Of a stretch of DNA of 64,000 nucleotides, positions 1-8,447 are shown in pieces; positions within the stretch are counted from its first letter, which is position 1; each line of letters starts with the position of its first letter. This DNA is from Streptosporangium sp. NBC_01495 (GTDB lineage: Bacteria; Actinomycetota; Actinomycetes; Streptosporangiales; Streptosporangiaceae), in assembly GCF_036250735.1 (NCBI RefSeq), contig NZ_CP109430.1, positions 5,828,001-5,892,000 on the forward strand, given 5' to 3'. The notes beneath the pieces are model-generated. The model saw only the letters and a list, made by a program, of their open reading frames with translations, was not told the origin of the DNA and ran no database searches. Made by a program: the position numbers and the translations under genes.

Positions 1-441
1 GGCGAACAGCAGGGCCTCCGCCGAGGACTGGTCCAGCCAGTGGGCGTCGTCGATCAGGCACAACAGGGGTCGCTCCTCCGCCAGGTCCGCGAGCAGGGTG
101 AGCACGGCCAGACCGACCAGGAAGCGATCACCTCCGGCGGCCGATCCCAGCCCGAGGGCCGCCCGCAATGCCTGCGCCTGCGCTGCCGGGAGGCAGTCGA
201 GGCGGCCGGTGAGCCTGCGCAGGAGCTGGTGCAGGCCGGCGAAGGGCAGTGTGCTCTCGAACTCGACCCCGGCGCAGCGCATCACCCGCATGTCGGCGGC
301 CGCCGCGGCGGCATGGTCCAGCAGCGCCGACTTGCCGATCCCCGCTTCACCTCGGATCACCAGCACGCCGCTACGGCTGGAACGGGCATCGGCGAGCACC
401 TGGTCGATCGTGGCCTTTTCCGCGCTCCGCCCCATCAGCAT
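1..441 (-). CDS. LuxR-family AAA ATPase regulator, N-terminal part (runs off left edge)
   Basis: The minus strand from an ATG at 441 (alternative ATG at 435) reads MLMGRSAEKATIDQVLADA and continues open to the window edge. A Walker A motif (GEAGIGKSALL) lies near residue 30 and a Walker B segment (PLLCLIDDAHWLD) near residue 130, the usual layout of large LuxR-type ATPase regulators that carry a C-terminal HTH. The HTH is outside the window. It is transcribed away from the redox/MFS operon that starts 100 bp to the right, so it could regulate that operon; this is inference from position only. Confidence 0.8.
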   Translation of the reverse strand, partial: MLMGRSAEKATIDQVLADARSSRSGVLVIRGEAGIGKSALLDHAAAAAADMRVMRCAGVEFESTLPFAGLHQLLRRLTGRLDCLPAAQAQALRAALGLGSAAGGDRFLVGLAVLTLLADLAEERPLLCLIDDAHWLDQSSAEALLFA

Positions 442-540
442 GCCCGAAATCCTACTGCTCGGGCATCTGCCGACCGGGTCGGCGGAACCCAGTCAATCGA
501 CAGAGGCCCCGGTCATGGGACCGCTCCTAGCGTTGCTGCC

Positions 541-1197
541 ATGGACCCCAAGGTCAATGTGCAGATGGTCTTCGACATCCCGTGCGTGTGGTCGTACTTC
601 ACCTACGCCCGCCTCCAGCGGGCCCTGGCCCACTTCCGTTCCGGTGGCGGCCGGGCGGAGCTGACCTTCCGTCCGTACCAGCTGGTTCCGGACGCGACAG
701 TCGAAGGCCGGCTCAATGTTGACGTGCTCCGGCACGCGTTCGGCGACGACGCCGAGCACTCCATCGGCCGGATCGCCGCCCTCGCCTCGGACGAAGGGCT
801 CACCTTCCACCCCGAACGGGCGGTCCACTCCAATACCTTCCACGCGCACCGGCTCATCGCGGTGGCGAGCGCACAGGGCTGCGGCGAGGACATGGCCGAG
901 CGGCTGTTCCGCGCACACCACACCGACCAGCTCAACCTCGCCGACCTCGACACGCTGAAGACGCTCGCCGCCGAGATCGGTGTCGGCTGGAGCGACGAAG
1001 GCATCGCGCGGACCCGCGAGGCGCTCGAGTCGACCCGGCGCCTCGGCGTTCACGGCATCCCGATCCTCCAGTTCGAGGACCGGCCCGCGCTGACCGGCAC
1101 TCCATCCGAAGACTCCCTGCTGGCGGCGCTGCACTCGGCCGTCGGCAGGCGCCGAGTGGCACCCGAATTCACCACCACAGACAGGAGACCCTCATGA
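541..1197 (+). CDS. DsbA/FrnE-family thioredoxin-fold protein with CxxS site
   Basis: This 218-residue protein resembles the DsbA-like FrnE family of 2-hydroxychromene isomerase/disulfide isomerase proteins: an N-terminal beta strand ending in the active-site turn, a helical insert (FHAHRLIAVA, AERLFRAHHTD) and a cis-proline loop (HGIPILQF near residue 180). Typical FrnE proteins carry CPWCY. Here the site is CVWSY (C15, S18), so the resolving cysteine is replaced by serine and a monothiol mechanism or glutathione/mycothiol transferase role is more likely than dithiol oxidation. There is no signal peptide, so it is probably cytoplasmic. Its TGA overlaps the ATG of the MFS gene downstream (ATGA), indicating translational coupling. 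The ATG at 541 is chosen because homology begins there. Confidence 0.8.
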   Translation: MDPKVNVQMVFDIPCVWSYFTYARLQRALAHFRSGGGRAELTFRPYQLVPDATVEGRLNVDVLRHAFGDDAEHSIGRIAALASDEGLTFHPERAVHSNTFHAHRLIAVASAQGCGEDMAERLFRAHHTDQLNLADLDTLKTLAAEIGVGWSDEGIARTREALESTRRLGVHGIPILQFEDRPALTGTPSEDSLLAALHSAVGRRRVAPEFTTTDRRPS

Positions 1198-2714
1198 CCA
1201 CGATCGCCACACCCCGAGCGGGCAGGAAGGAGTGGATCGGCCTGGCGGTGCTGGCCATGCCGACCCTGCTCGTCGCGATGGACATGACCGTGTTGCACCT
1301 GGCGGTTCCATCCCTGAGCGCCGACCTGCAGCCGAGCACCGCGCAACTGCTGTGGATCATGGACATCTACGGATTCCTGGTCGCGGGCCTGCTCATCACC
1401 ATGGGGACACTCGGCGACCGCATCGGACGGCGAAAGCTCCTGCTGGCAGGCGCCGCCGCCTTCGGCGTGGCCTCGGTGGCGGCCGCCCTGTCCAGCAGTG
1501 CCGAGATGTTGATCGCGACCCGGGCGCTGCTCGGAATCGCCGGCGCGACGTTGATGCCCTCCACGCTTTCCCTGATCCGCAACATGTTCCACGACGCGTC
1601 GCAGCGCACGGTCGCCATCAGCGTCTGGATGACCGCCTTCGCGGTCGGCGGCGCGCTGGGCCCCCTGCTCGGCGGATTCCTGCTCGACCACTTCTGGTGG
1701 GGGTCGGCGTTCCTGGTCGGCGTCCCGGTCATGGCGATCCTGCTCGTGCTCGGCCCGGTGCTGCTGCCCGAGCACCGCGACCGCGAGGCGGGCCGGATGG
1801 ACCTGGCGAGCGTCGCACTGTCACTGGTGGCCGTGCTCTCGGTGGTCTACGGACTCAAGCTGACGGCCGAGCACGGCTTCGGCTGGTCACCTGTCGCGTT
1901 CGTGGTGTCGGGACTGGTCGCCGGGTTCGTCTTCATCCGCCGCCAGGGCAGGCTCGCCGACCCGCTGCTCGACCTCAGGCTGTTCCGCGATCGCACCTTC
2001 AGCGCCTCCGCCGCCCTGCTCACCATCGGCATTCTCGTGATGGCCGGCTCTCAGCTGTTCACGTTGCAGTACCTCCAGCTCGTGAACGGGCTCTCCCCGC
2101 TGCAGGCCGGTCTCTGGTCGCTGCCCAACGCGGCCGGTCTGATGGTCGGCGCCATGACCGCTCCGGCTCTGGCGGCCAAGCTGCGCCCCGGCTTCGTCAT
2201 CGCGGCGGGCCTGCTCCTGGCAGCCGCCGGTCTCGGGATGCTCCTGCTGGTCAGCTCGACCGCCGGGTTGGGAATCCTGGTCGCGGCATCCGCGGTGATG
2301 GGCCTGGGACTGGGGCCGATGGCGGCCCTGGGCACCGACCTGATCGTCGGGGCGGCCCCGCCGGAGCGCGCCGGCGCGGCGTCCGCGATCTCGGAGACGA
2401 GCACCGAACTCGGGGCCGGGCTGGGCATCGCGGTGCTGGGCAGCATCGGCTTCGCCGTCTATCGCGGCCGGATCGCCGACACCATGCCGATCGGCGTGGA
2501 CGACGAGGCCGCGCGCGAATCGCTCGGCGGCGCGGTGGCGGTGGCCGGAGAACTCTCCGGAGAGGCGGGGGCGGCACTGCTCACCGTCGCCCGTGAGGCC
2601 TTCGTCCAAGGACTGCACACGACAGCCGTCGTCGGAGCCGCCGTCGCCGTCGCGCTCGCGGTCCTGGCGGCGACCCTGCTGCGGAACGTCCAGCCCGGAT
2701 CCGGCGAGCACTGA
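1194..2714 (+). CDS. MFS exporter, DHA2 (14-TM, EmrB/QacA type)
   Basis: The 506-residue protein has about 14 hydrophobic segments. The motif-A loop GDRIGRRKLLL follows TM2 and the DHA2-type motif C (GGALGPLLGGFLLDHFWW) lies in TM5. This family exports drugs and toxic organics by proton antiport at the plasma membrane. The ATG at 1194 overlaps the stop of the CxxS protein, and a second CxxS protein follows 19 bp after its own stop with an AGCGAGCA..GGAGA ribosome-binding region. The three genes therefore form one operon, suggesting detoxification of a thiol-reactive or self-made compound with export by this pump. The substrate cannot be read from sequence. Confidence 0.88.
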   Translation: MTTIATPRAGRKEWIGLAVLAMPTLLVAMDMTVLHLAVPSLSADLQPSTAQLLWIMDIYGFLVAGLLITMGTLGDRIGRRKLLLAGAAAFGVASVAAALSSSAEMLIATRALLGIAGATLMPSTLSLIRNMFHDASQRTVAISVWMTAFAVGGALGPLLGGFLLDHFWWGSAFLVGVPVMAILLVLGPVLLPEHRDREAGRMDLASVALSLVAVLSVVYGLKLTAEHGFGWSPVAFVVSGLVAGFVFIRRQGRLADPLLDLRLFRDRTFSASAALLTIGILVMAGSQLFTLQYLQLVNGLSPLQAGLWSLPNAAGLMVGAMTAPALAAKLRPGFVIAAGLLLAAAGLGMLLLVSSTAGLGILVAASAVMGLGLGPMAALGTDLIVGAAPPERAGAASAISETSTELGAGLGIAVLGSIGFAVYRGRIADTMPIGVDDEAARESLGGAVAVAGELSGEAGAALLTVAREAFVQGLHTTAVVGAAVAVALAVLAATLLRNVQPGSGEH

Positions 2715-2733
2715 GAGAACGGAGATTCCCCAC

Positions 2734-3360
2734 ATGGAACGAACCGAGACCAAGAGCGTCAAGGTCGAGATCGTCCTCGACGTCATCTGCGCGGCTTCCT
2801 ACATCGCGTTCGTACGGCTGAGGCGAGCGATCGAGAGGACACGGGCCGACGGCGCAAGGGTCGAGGTGGCCGTCAAACCCTTCCGGCTCGCCCCCGACGC
2901 GGGCTTCGACGGGAAACCACTGCTGGACGTGCTGACCGCCAAATTCGGGGAGCACGTGGTGGCGGAGACACGACAGGCGACGGCGGACGCGGTGCGAGAC
3001 GGTGTGATTCTGGCCTACGAACGGGCGGTGGCCGCGGACACCTTCGAGGCACACCGCCTCATCGCCTCGGCCGCGGCCCGCGGCCTGGCCGAGCCCATGG
3101 TCGAGCGGCTGTTCAGAGCACATTTCACCGACGGACTGAACATCGCCGATCTCGGCACCCTGGAGCGGCTGGCCGCCGAGATCGGGGTCGATCGGAACGA
3201 CGCGGCAGCGGACGGGGTGCGCGCCGAGCTCGTCGGCGTTCACGAACGGGGCATCCGTTCCGTACCGCGGATCTCCTTCGGCGAAGGTCCCACGATGGTC
3301 GGAGCACGGCCCGAGAAGGCGTACCTTCAGGCCTTGCGAACCGCCGGCGCCGGAGGCTGA
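2734..3360 (+). CDS. second DsbA/FrnE-family protein with CxxS site
   Basis: This 208-residue paralogue of the protein at 541-1197 shares the EAHRLIASAAARG and VERLFRAHFTDGLNIADLGTL-type helical segments. The active-site turn is CAASY (C19, S22), again lacking the second cysteine, and the cis-proline loop reads SVPRISF. No signal peptide is seen. A GGAGA ribosome-binding site lies 9 bp upstream of the ATG at 2734. The two paralogues flanking one exporter may have arisen by duplication, but their sequences have diverged widely, so separate substrates or a heterodimer are possible. The operon ends at the strong hairpin at 3368-3399. Confidence 0.8.
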   Translation: MERTETKSVKVEIVLDVICAASYIAFVRLRRAIERTRADGARVEVAVKPFRLAPDAGFDGKPLLDVLTAKFGEHVVAETRQATADAVRDGVILAYERAVAADTFEAHRLIASAAARGLAEPMVERLFRAHFTDGLNIADLGTLERLAAEIGVDRNDAAADGVRAELVGVHERGIRSVPRISFGEGPTMVGARPEKAYLQALRTAGAGG

Positions 3361-3367
3361 ACCCGCG

Positions 3368-3399
3368 GCCCGTGAGCCCGGGCAACTGGGCTCACGGGC
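3368..3399 (+). terminator. hairpin terminator after CxxS-MFS-CxxS operon
   Basis: A perfect 12-bp stem (GCCCGTGAGCCC / GGGCTCACGGGC) with an 8-nt loop starts 8 bp after the stop of the second DsbA-like gene. It lacks a U-run, as is common for actinobacterial terminators. Confidence 0.75.
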
Positions 3400-3453
3400 T
3401 GGATGATCACGTGGTTGCCCTCTTCACGCCACCTCAAGGATCAAGATCGCGAA

Positions 3454-4746
3454 GTGTCGGGGAAGTACCAAACGACGGGAACGCAGAAGATGGCGGGACT
3501 CGGCAGAGGTTTCAACACGTTGTGGGCGGCCACCATCGTCTCCAACATCGGCGACGGCATAGCGGCGGCCGCCGCGCCGTTGCTCGTCGCCTCCGTCACC
3601 GATGATCCGGTGCTGGTCGGCCTGGCCGTGTTCGTCCAGCAGTTGCCCTGGGTGTTGTTCTCGCTGGTCAGCGGCGTCTTCGTGGACCGCCTAGATCGCC
3701 GTTGGCTGATCGTGGTGGTCAACGTGCTCCGCGGCCTGGTCGTGGGCGTGCTGGCGCTGGCGGTGTGGCAGGACATGGCGACGATCCCGGTCATCTACGC
3801 CGCGGGGTTCCTGCTCGGCACGTGCGAGACCCTCAGCGACAACGCCTCGGGGACGCTGATTCCGATGATCGTGAAGTCGGCGGATCTCCCGCGCGCCAAC
3901 GCGCGCATGCAGACGGCCTTCTTCGCGGTCAACCAGTTCGCCGCACCGCCGCTGGGCGCCGCCCTGTTCGTGATGGCGACGGCGCTGCCGTTCGGGATCA
4001 ACGCCGTGACGTTCGTGCTGGCGGCCGTGCTGTTCTCCACCCTGCGCGGGGTACGACGAGCCGCTCCGGCCGAGCGGCGATCGGTACGCGCCGACATCGG
4101 CGAGGGCCTGCGCTGGCTGTGGAACCACTCCACGCTCCGGATGCTCACAGTCGTGTTGTTCCTGATGAACATCACATACATGGCGGGCTTCTCGATCCTC
4201 GTGCTCTACAGCCGAGACCGGCTCGGGCTCAACGAATACGGCTACGGCCTCCTCATCACGGCGTACGCGGTCGGCGCACTGACCGGTGCGATGATCGCCC
4301 CTCGCCTCCAGAGGCGGTTCTCCGACTCGCTGCTGCTGCGGGCCGGCCTGGTCGTCGAGACGTTGACGCACGTCGGGCTGGCACTCGCCGGCACGGTGTG
4401 GGTCGCCGGGCCGGTCCTGATCGTCTTCGGCGTCCACTGCTCGATCCTGGGCGCGGTCAGCGTCACGCTGCGCCAGCGGACCGTACCCGACCAGCTGCGA
4501 GGCCGCGTCCAGAGCGTGTACATGATGTTCGCCGTCGGCGGCTTCGCGCTGGGCTCCCTGGTCGGCGGGCTCATCGCCCGATGGATCGGCATCACCGGGC
4601 CCTTCTGGGTGTCAGCGGTGGTGATGGCCGTGCTCATGGGCGTGGCCTGGCGCCCCTTCGGCCGACGGCTCTTCCCCTCCGGCGCGGACAGGGGGGAGGA
4701 CGGCCATGACGGCAGGCGCGACAGTCAGGCACCCGTGGCTCGGTGA
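3454..4746 (+). CDS. MFS exporter, MFS_3 / EntS-like (macrolide-efflux type)
   Basis: This protein of about 430 residues has 10-12 hydrophobic segments and begins with the family signature LGRGFNTLWAATIVSNIGDG. It carries the loop motif DRLDRRWLIV after TM2 and the repeated C-half motif RLQRRFSDSLLLRAG, matching MFS_3 exporters that pump macrolides or siderophores. The start is uncertain: GTG at 3454 with AAGGA upstream, ATG at 3490 (best match to family N-termini) and ATG at 3403 are all in frame. A terminator hairpin separates it from the upstream operon, so it probably has its own promoter. The C-terminus (GADRGEDGHDGRRD) is a hydrophilic tail. The substrate is unknown. Confidence 0.85.
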   Translation: MSGKYQTTGTQKMAGLGRGFNTLWAATIVSNIGDGIAAAAAPLLVASVTDDPVLVGLAVFVQQLPWVLFSLVSGVFVDRLDRRWLIVVVNVLRGLVVGVLALAVWQDMATIPVIYAAGFLLGTCETLSDNASGTLIPMIVKSADLPRANARMQTAFFAVNQFAAPPLGAALFVMATALPFGINAVTFVLAAVLFSTLRGVRRAAPAERRSVRADIGEGLRWLWNHSTLRMLTVVLFLMNITYMAGFSILVLYSRDRLGLNEYGYGLLITAYAVGALTGAMIAPRLQRRFSDSLLLRAGLVVETLTHVGLALAGTVWVAGPVLIVFGVHCSILGAVSVTLRQRTVPDQLRGRVQSVYMMFAVGGFALGSLVGGLIARWIGITGPFWVSAVVMAVLMGVAWRPFGRRLFPSGADRGEDGHDGRRDSQAPVAR

Positions 4747-4784
4747 AGCCCATGGCCTTCGTGTCGGCCTTACGCCGATCCAGG

Positions 4785-5019
4785 GGGAGCAGCACACCGC
4801 CCCGGTGCACTTCGTCCAGATGTGGGTGGACTCACCCCCGGGTACGAACAGCTGGAGATCGACTCCGAGCTGCTCGGCGGCGCCCTGATCCCGGTCGCCT
4901 CCGGTATGGCCAGGGACGAGGGCCGCAGCGCCATCCGGATCGACAACAGGTACGCCGCGCCGCACGTGGCCAGGCTCCAGCCGGGCCAGAGCGTGGAGCT
5001 GCCCGAGGCCCCGTTCCCG
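4785..5019 (+). pseudogene. pirin-family remnant (internal fragment, frameshifted)
   Basis: Two reading frames join to give a piece of a pirin-family protein. One frame (about 4785-4842) reads GEQHTAPVHFVQMWV; the next (about 4831-5010) reads LTPGYEQLEIDSELLGGAL, then IPVASGMA, AIRIDNRYAAPHVARLQPGQ and SVELPEAP. This is the typical pirin middle (VHFVQMWV..PGYEQLDI..PVASG..LPEAP). The N-terminal cupin half and the end of the family are missing and the frames differ, so it is a decayed fragment. Its second frame happens to run open into the nucleotidyltransferase gene downstream, which would mislead a gene caller into an over-long start at 4822. Confidence 0.7.
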
Positions 5020-5082
5020 CAGGGGCCTCCCGCGCGCGAAAACCCGTACCCGCGCCGGGAGCGGGCCTGGCAGGCTATGCGG

Positions 5083-5733
5083 ATGGATGTACGGTACGTC
5101 CCGGATCACTCGGTGCTGTCGGTGGTGGTCGGTTCGCGGGCATATGGGCTGGATACCGAGGAGTCGGACGTCGACCGGCGCGGGGTCTTCGTGGCGCCGA
5201 CCCGGCTGTTCTGGCGGCTGGCCAAGCCGCCCACGCACGTCGACGGGCCACTGCCCGAGCAGTTCTCGTGGGAGGTCGAGCGGTTCTGCGGTCTCGCGCT
5301 GGAGGCCAACCCGACGGTCCTGGAGTGCCTGTGGTCGCCGATCGTCGAGCACACCACCGCGGCGGGCGAGGAACTGCTCGCCATCCGGGACGCCTTCCTG
5401 TCCGAACGCGCCAACCAGACCTTCGTGAGATACGCCGGCGCCCAGTTCCGCCGCCTGGACCCCGCGCGCCCCAAGTGGAAGCAGGCCATGCACATGATCC
5501 GCCTGTTGCTCAGCGGCCTGCACCTGTCCCGCCACGGCGAGCCGCTGGTCCGGATGGACGCCCACCGGGACCGGCTGCTCGCCGTACGCCGGGGAGAGCT
5601 CCCCTGGGAGGAGGTCGACCGCTGGCGCTCCGAGCTGACGGCGAGGTTCGACGACACCGGCGTGCTGCCCGCCGAGCCCGACCGGCGGCGCGTGGAGGAG
5701 TACCTGGCGAGCACGAGGGAGGCGGCGCTGTGA
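5083..5733 (+). CDS. RlaP-type nucleotidyltransferase (DNA polymerase beta superfamily), copy 1
   Basis: This 216-residue protein starts MDVRYVPDHSVLSVVV and shows the nucleotidyltransferase signature GSRAYGLDTEESDVDRRG (GS, then DxD metal ligands), followed by a helical domain. Such proteins belong to the COG3541 / RlaP group named for its link to RNA repair operons; their exact substrate is not established. The ATG at 5083 is preferred (GGCAGG 8 bp upstream; ATG 5077 also possible). The open frame continues upstream only because it runs into the pirin remnant. The stop overlaps the GTG of a second, related gene (GTGA), so the two are translated together. Confidence 0.8.
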   Translation: MDVRYVPDHSVLSVVVGSRAYGLDTEESDVDRRGVFVAPTRLFWRLAKPPTHVDGPLPEQFSWEVERFCGLALEANPTVLECLWSPIVEHTTAAGEELLAIRDAFLSERANQTFVRYAGAQFRRLDPARPKWKQAMHMIRLLLSGLHLSRHGEPLVRMDAHRDRLLAVRRGELPWEEVDRWRSELTARFDDTGVLPAEPDRRRVEEYLASTREAAL

Positions 5734-6494
5734 CGGTCACCCCGCCCCCCTGGCTGGCCGAGATCCCCGCCGGGCAGACGCACCCCGCCGCCTTCGCCAC
5801 GGTCAGCGGGGCGCACCTGTACGGCTTTCCCTCGGCCGACTCCGACGTGGACCTGCGCGGCGCGCACCTGCTGCCGCTGGAGGAGGTGGTCGGCCTGCGG
5901 ACGGGCGAGGAGACCCTCACCCGCTCCTGGGTCCGCGACGGCGTCGAGGTGGACCTGGTCACCCACGACCTGGCCAAGTTCTGCCGCCTGCTGCTGCGCC
6001 GCAACGGCTACGTGCTGGAGCAGTTGCTCTCCCCGCTGGTGGTGTCCACCTCGCCGGTCCACCAGGAGATGATCGCCATCGCCCCCGGCTGCGTCACCCG
6101 CCACCACGCCCACCACTATCTGGGTTTCGCCCGCACCCAGTGGCGGCTGTTCGAGCGCTCCGGCGAGCTCAAGCCCCTGCTTTACACCTTCCGCGTGCTG
6201 CTCACCGGCATCCACCTGATGCGCACCGGGGAGCTGGAGGCCGATCTCACCCGGCTCTCCGGTGGCCCGCCGTATGTCGGTGACCTGGTGGCAGCCAAGC
6301 GCTCCGTCGAGTACGGCCCGCTGCCGGCGGGCGCACCCGGCCCGGAGCGGCTGGCGGACGACGTCGCCCGGCTGACCGGGAAACTGGAGGAGGCCCGGGA
6401 GTCCTCCCGTCTTCCCGACATCGCGCCGTCGGCGGACGCGGTGCACGATCTCGTCGTCCGTACCCGCCTGTCGGCGAGGACCCCCGGGGCCTGA
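5730..6494 (+). CDS. RlaP-type nucleotidyltransferase, copy 2
   Basis: The 254-residue product begins VTVTPPPWLAEIP from GTG 5730, overlapping the preceding stop by 4 nt. The catalytic signature is SGAHLYGFPSADSDVDLRG, retaining DxD, followed by the conserved VDLVTHDLAKFCRLLLRRN-like segment and helices containing LLTGIHLMRTGEL, which align with LLSGLHLSRHGEP in copy 1. The two proteins are therefore diverged paralogues and may form a heterodimer. They add nucleotides to an unknown acceptor. No ligase or RtcB gene lies beside them; the only other RNA-repair type gene in the window is kptA at 58.7 kb. Confidence 0.8.
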   Translation: MTVTPPPWLAEIPAGQTHPAAFATVSGAHLYGFPSADSDVDLRGAHLLPLEEVVGLRTGEETLTRSWVRDGVEVDLVTHDLAKFCRLLLRRNGYVLEQLLSPLVVSTSPVHQEMIAIAPGCVTRHHAHHYLGFARTQWRLFERSGELKPLLYTFRVLLTGIHLMRTGELEADLTRLSGGPPYVGDLVAAKRSVEYGPLPAGAPGPERLADDVARLTGKLEEARESSRLPDIAPSADAVHDLVVRTRLSARTPGA

Positions 6495-6521
6495 GGTCCC
6501 GGGGCGTCGCGCACCCGCCGG

Positions 6522-7724
6522 TCAGAGCCTGGGGTCGGAACCCAGGGGTGGGGAGGCCCGCACCGGCGGCGGCACCTGCCGGAGCCGGCGGGAGGTCTCG
6601 CCGCCGTGCAGCATCTCCCACCAGCTCTCCAGCATGGGCACGTCGGCGGTGTCGACGCGCTCGCCCGGACGGGGAACGGCGATGCGGACGTCGCGGGCCT
6701 TGGCCTCGCGCCACAGGCGGTCGACCGGCTCGGCCCACGGGTGCGTGGCCAGGGCGAAGGTCGCCCAGTGGACCGGGAGGAGCAACCCGCCGCCCAGGTC
6801 GAGGTGGGCGTTGACCGCCTCCTCGGGATCCATGTGGATGTCGGGCCAGGCGGCGTTGTAGGCGCCGATCGGCATGAGCGTGAGGTCGAACGGGCCGTGC
6901 GCGGCGCCGATCCCCGCGTAGCCGTCGAAGTATCCGGAGTCGCCCGCGTAGAAGACCTTCTTCTCCCCTGCCGCGATCACCCAGGAACCCCACAGGGTGT
7001 CGTTGCGGTTGAAGGTGCGGCCGGAGAAGTGGCGGGCGGCGGTGGCGACGAACCGCAGGCCCGCGACGATCGCCTCCTCGTCCCAGTCGAGCTCAATGAT
7101 CCGCGAGGCGGGCACGCCCCACCGCTCCAGGTGGGCGCCGATGCCCAGCGGCACCAGGAACGGGGCGGCCTGCAGCGCGGTGAGCCCGCGGACCGTCGCG
7201 CGGTCGAGGTGGTCGTAGTGGTCGTGCGAGATGACGATCGCGTCGAGCGGAGGAAGACCCGCCAGCGGCCCCGGCACCGGGTGCAGACGCCGCGGGCCGA
7301 CCAGCTGGGAGGGCGAGGCACGCCTGCTCCACACCGGGTCGACGAGCACGCGGCGGCCCTCGATCTCCAGCAGCGCGGTGGCGTGGCCGTACCAGATGAC
7401 GCTCAGCCCCGCCGGGGACGGCCCGCCGGCCGGTGAGGTCACCACGGGGATCGGCGCGACCGGGCGGCGCTCCTCGCGGTTGCGGAACATGTTCCAGGCG
7501 ATCTCCCGCGCGCTCTGCGGGGAGGGCACGAAGCCTCCGGGCGTGGAGTTGTGGAAGACGCCGTCATGGAACCGCGGCGAGCGGCGCATCCGCTCCAGCC
7601 GCTCTCCCTCGGCCTTGCCCCCGAGCTCCGCGGGGATGTCCTTCAGCGCCCACCCGGCGGCGGCCAGCGCCAGCCCGCCCGCGAGGAGACGCCCGATCGA
7701 TCTGCTGCCCGCCATGCGGTTCAC
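6522..7724 (-). CDS. metallo-beta-lactamase fold hydrolase, NAPE-PLD/UlaG-like
   Basis: A 400-residue protein with an N-terminal hydrophobic segment (SIGRLLAGGLALAAAGWAL, residues 8-26) that could act as a membrane anchor or signal. The MBL metal-binding motif HDHYDHLD is present with upstream WYGHATALLEI, downstream FYAGDSGYFDGYAGIG and a late histidine in LLPVHWATF. This is the arrangement of N-acyl-phosphatidylethanolamine-hydrolysing phospholipase D-like and UlaG-like hydrolases. Substrate not known. It is convergent with the nucleotidyltransferase pair (27-bp gap). Confidence 0.85.
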   Translation of the reverse strand: MNRMAGSRSIGRLLAGGLALAAAGWALKDIPAELGGKAEGERLERMRRSPRFHDGVFHNSTPGGFVPSPQSAREIAWNMFRNREERRPVAPIPVVTSPAGGPSPAGLSVIWYGHATALLEIEGRRVLVDPVWSRRASPSQLVGPRRLHPVPGPLAGLPPLDAIVISHDHYDHLDRATVRGLTALQAAPFLVPLGIGAHLERWGVPASRIIELDWDEEAIVAGLRFVATAARHFSGRTFNRNDTLWGSWVIAAGEKKVFYAGDSGYFDGYAGIGAAHGPFDLTLMPIGAYNAAWPDIHMDPEEAVNAHLDLGGGLLLPVHWATFALATHPWAEPVDRLWREAKARDVRIAVPRPGERVDTADVPMLESWWEMLHGGETSRRLRQVPPPVRASPPLGSDPRL

Positions 7725-7978
7725 GCTCCTGAAGTCGCCCGTGCCTGCAGAACGACCCCGGTCCCGCCGGTGTTCCCGTTACGCTCTGGGCGAGACCGGC
7801 TCACCCGGACCACGAGAACACGCGGGGACGAAAGACCCCCTCGGGGCACGAAACACCGCGTGACGCCGACGAGACACCGCAGGCGCGTCTTCCGGCCGCG
7901 AAGGACGTCACGGGCCGCCGGGGAACGGGCGCCGGCGGGTGACCGGCGCGCGTCGCGCGTTCCCGGAAGCGAAGGGCG

Positions 7979-8281
7979 TCACGGGGCGAGGTGCCGCTCG
8001 ACGGTGGCGACCTTGGTCTCCAGGCGGCCCCCCGACCCCTCGCGGATGTCCGCCTTGAGGACGAGGCTGACCCGCCCGGCGCGGGCCTCGACCGCCGCGA
8101 CGGCGTCCTTGACGACGGCCATGACCTCGTCCCAGCTCTCGCCCTCGACCGTGGTGAACATGGCGTCGGTCCTGTTGGGCAGGCCGGAGGCGCGGACGAC
8201 GCGCACCGCCTCGGAGACGAGCTCGCCGACATCCTCCCCCGCTCCGATGGGGGTCACGCTGAACGCCACGAGCACCGACAT
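7979..8281 (-). CDS. MTH1187/YkoF-family thiamine-binding protein
   Basis: This 100-residue protein starts [17 protein letters not shown] at ATG 8281 and contains the typical family stretch [20 protein letters not shown] and a C-terminal [11 protein letters not shown]. The family (UPF0045) binds thiamine or its precursors in the cytoplasm with a ferredoxin-like fold. An upstream in-frame extension to 8323 has no homology and is disregarded. It stands alone, with about 250 bp of non-coding DNA on either side. Confidence 0.85.
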   Translation of the reverse strand: MSVLVAFSVTPIGAGEDVGELVSEAVRVVRASGLPNRTDAMFTTVEGESWDEVMAVVKDAVAAVEARAGRVSLVLKADIREGSGGRLETKVATVERHLAP

Positions 8282-8447
8282 GTATCGCCCTTTCCCCGAA
8301 TCCCCGCGCCTCTCCCCACGCACCCTAGTTTCCCGCCGGACCGACGGGCAATCCGGCGGGACGGGGACCGGGGACGCCGTACCGGACGGGACGAGGCGGG
8401 TGGGGCGGAGGCAGGCGGGGCGGTGGCGGACAGAACCGTGGTGGACA

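Noticed and set aside
4822-5733. Pirin-nucleotidyltransferase fusion protein
   Set aside because: The N-terminal part is a frameshifted pirin fragment ending mid-domain; the open frame into the nucleotidyltransferase is coincidental.
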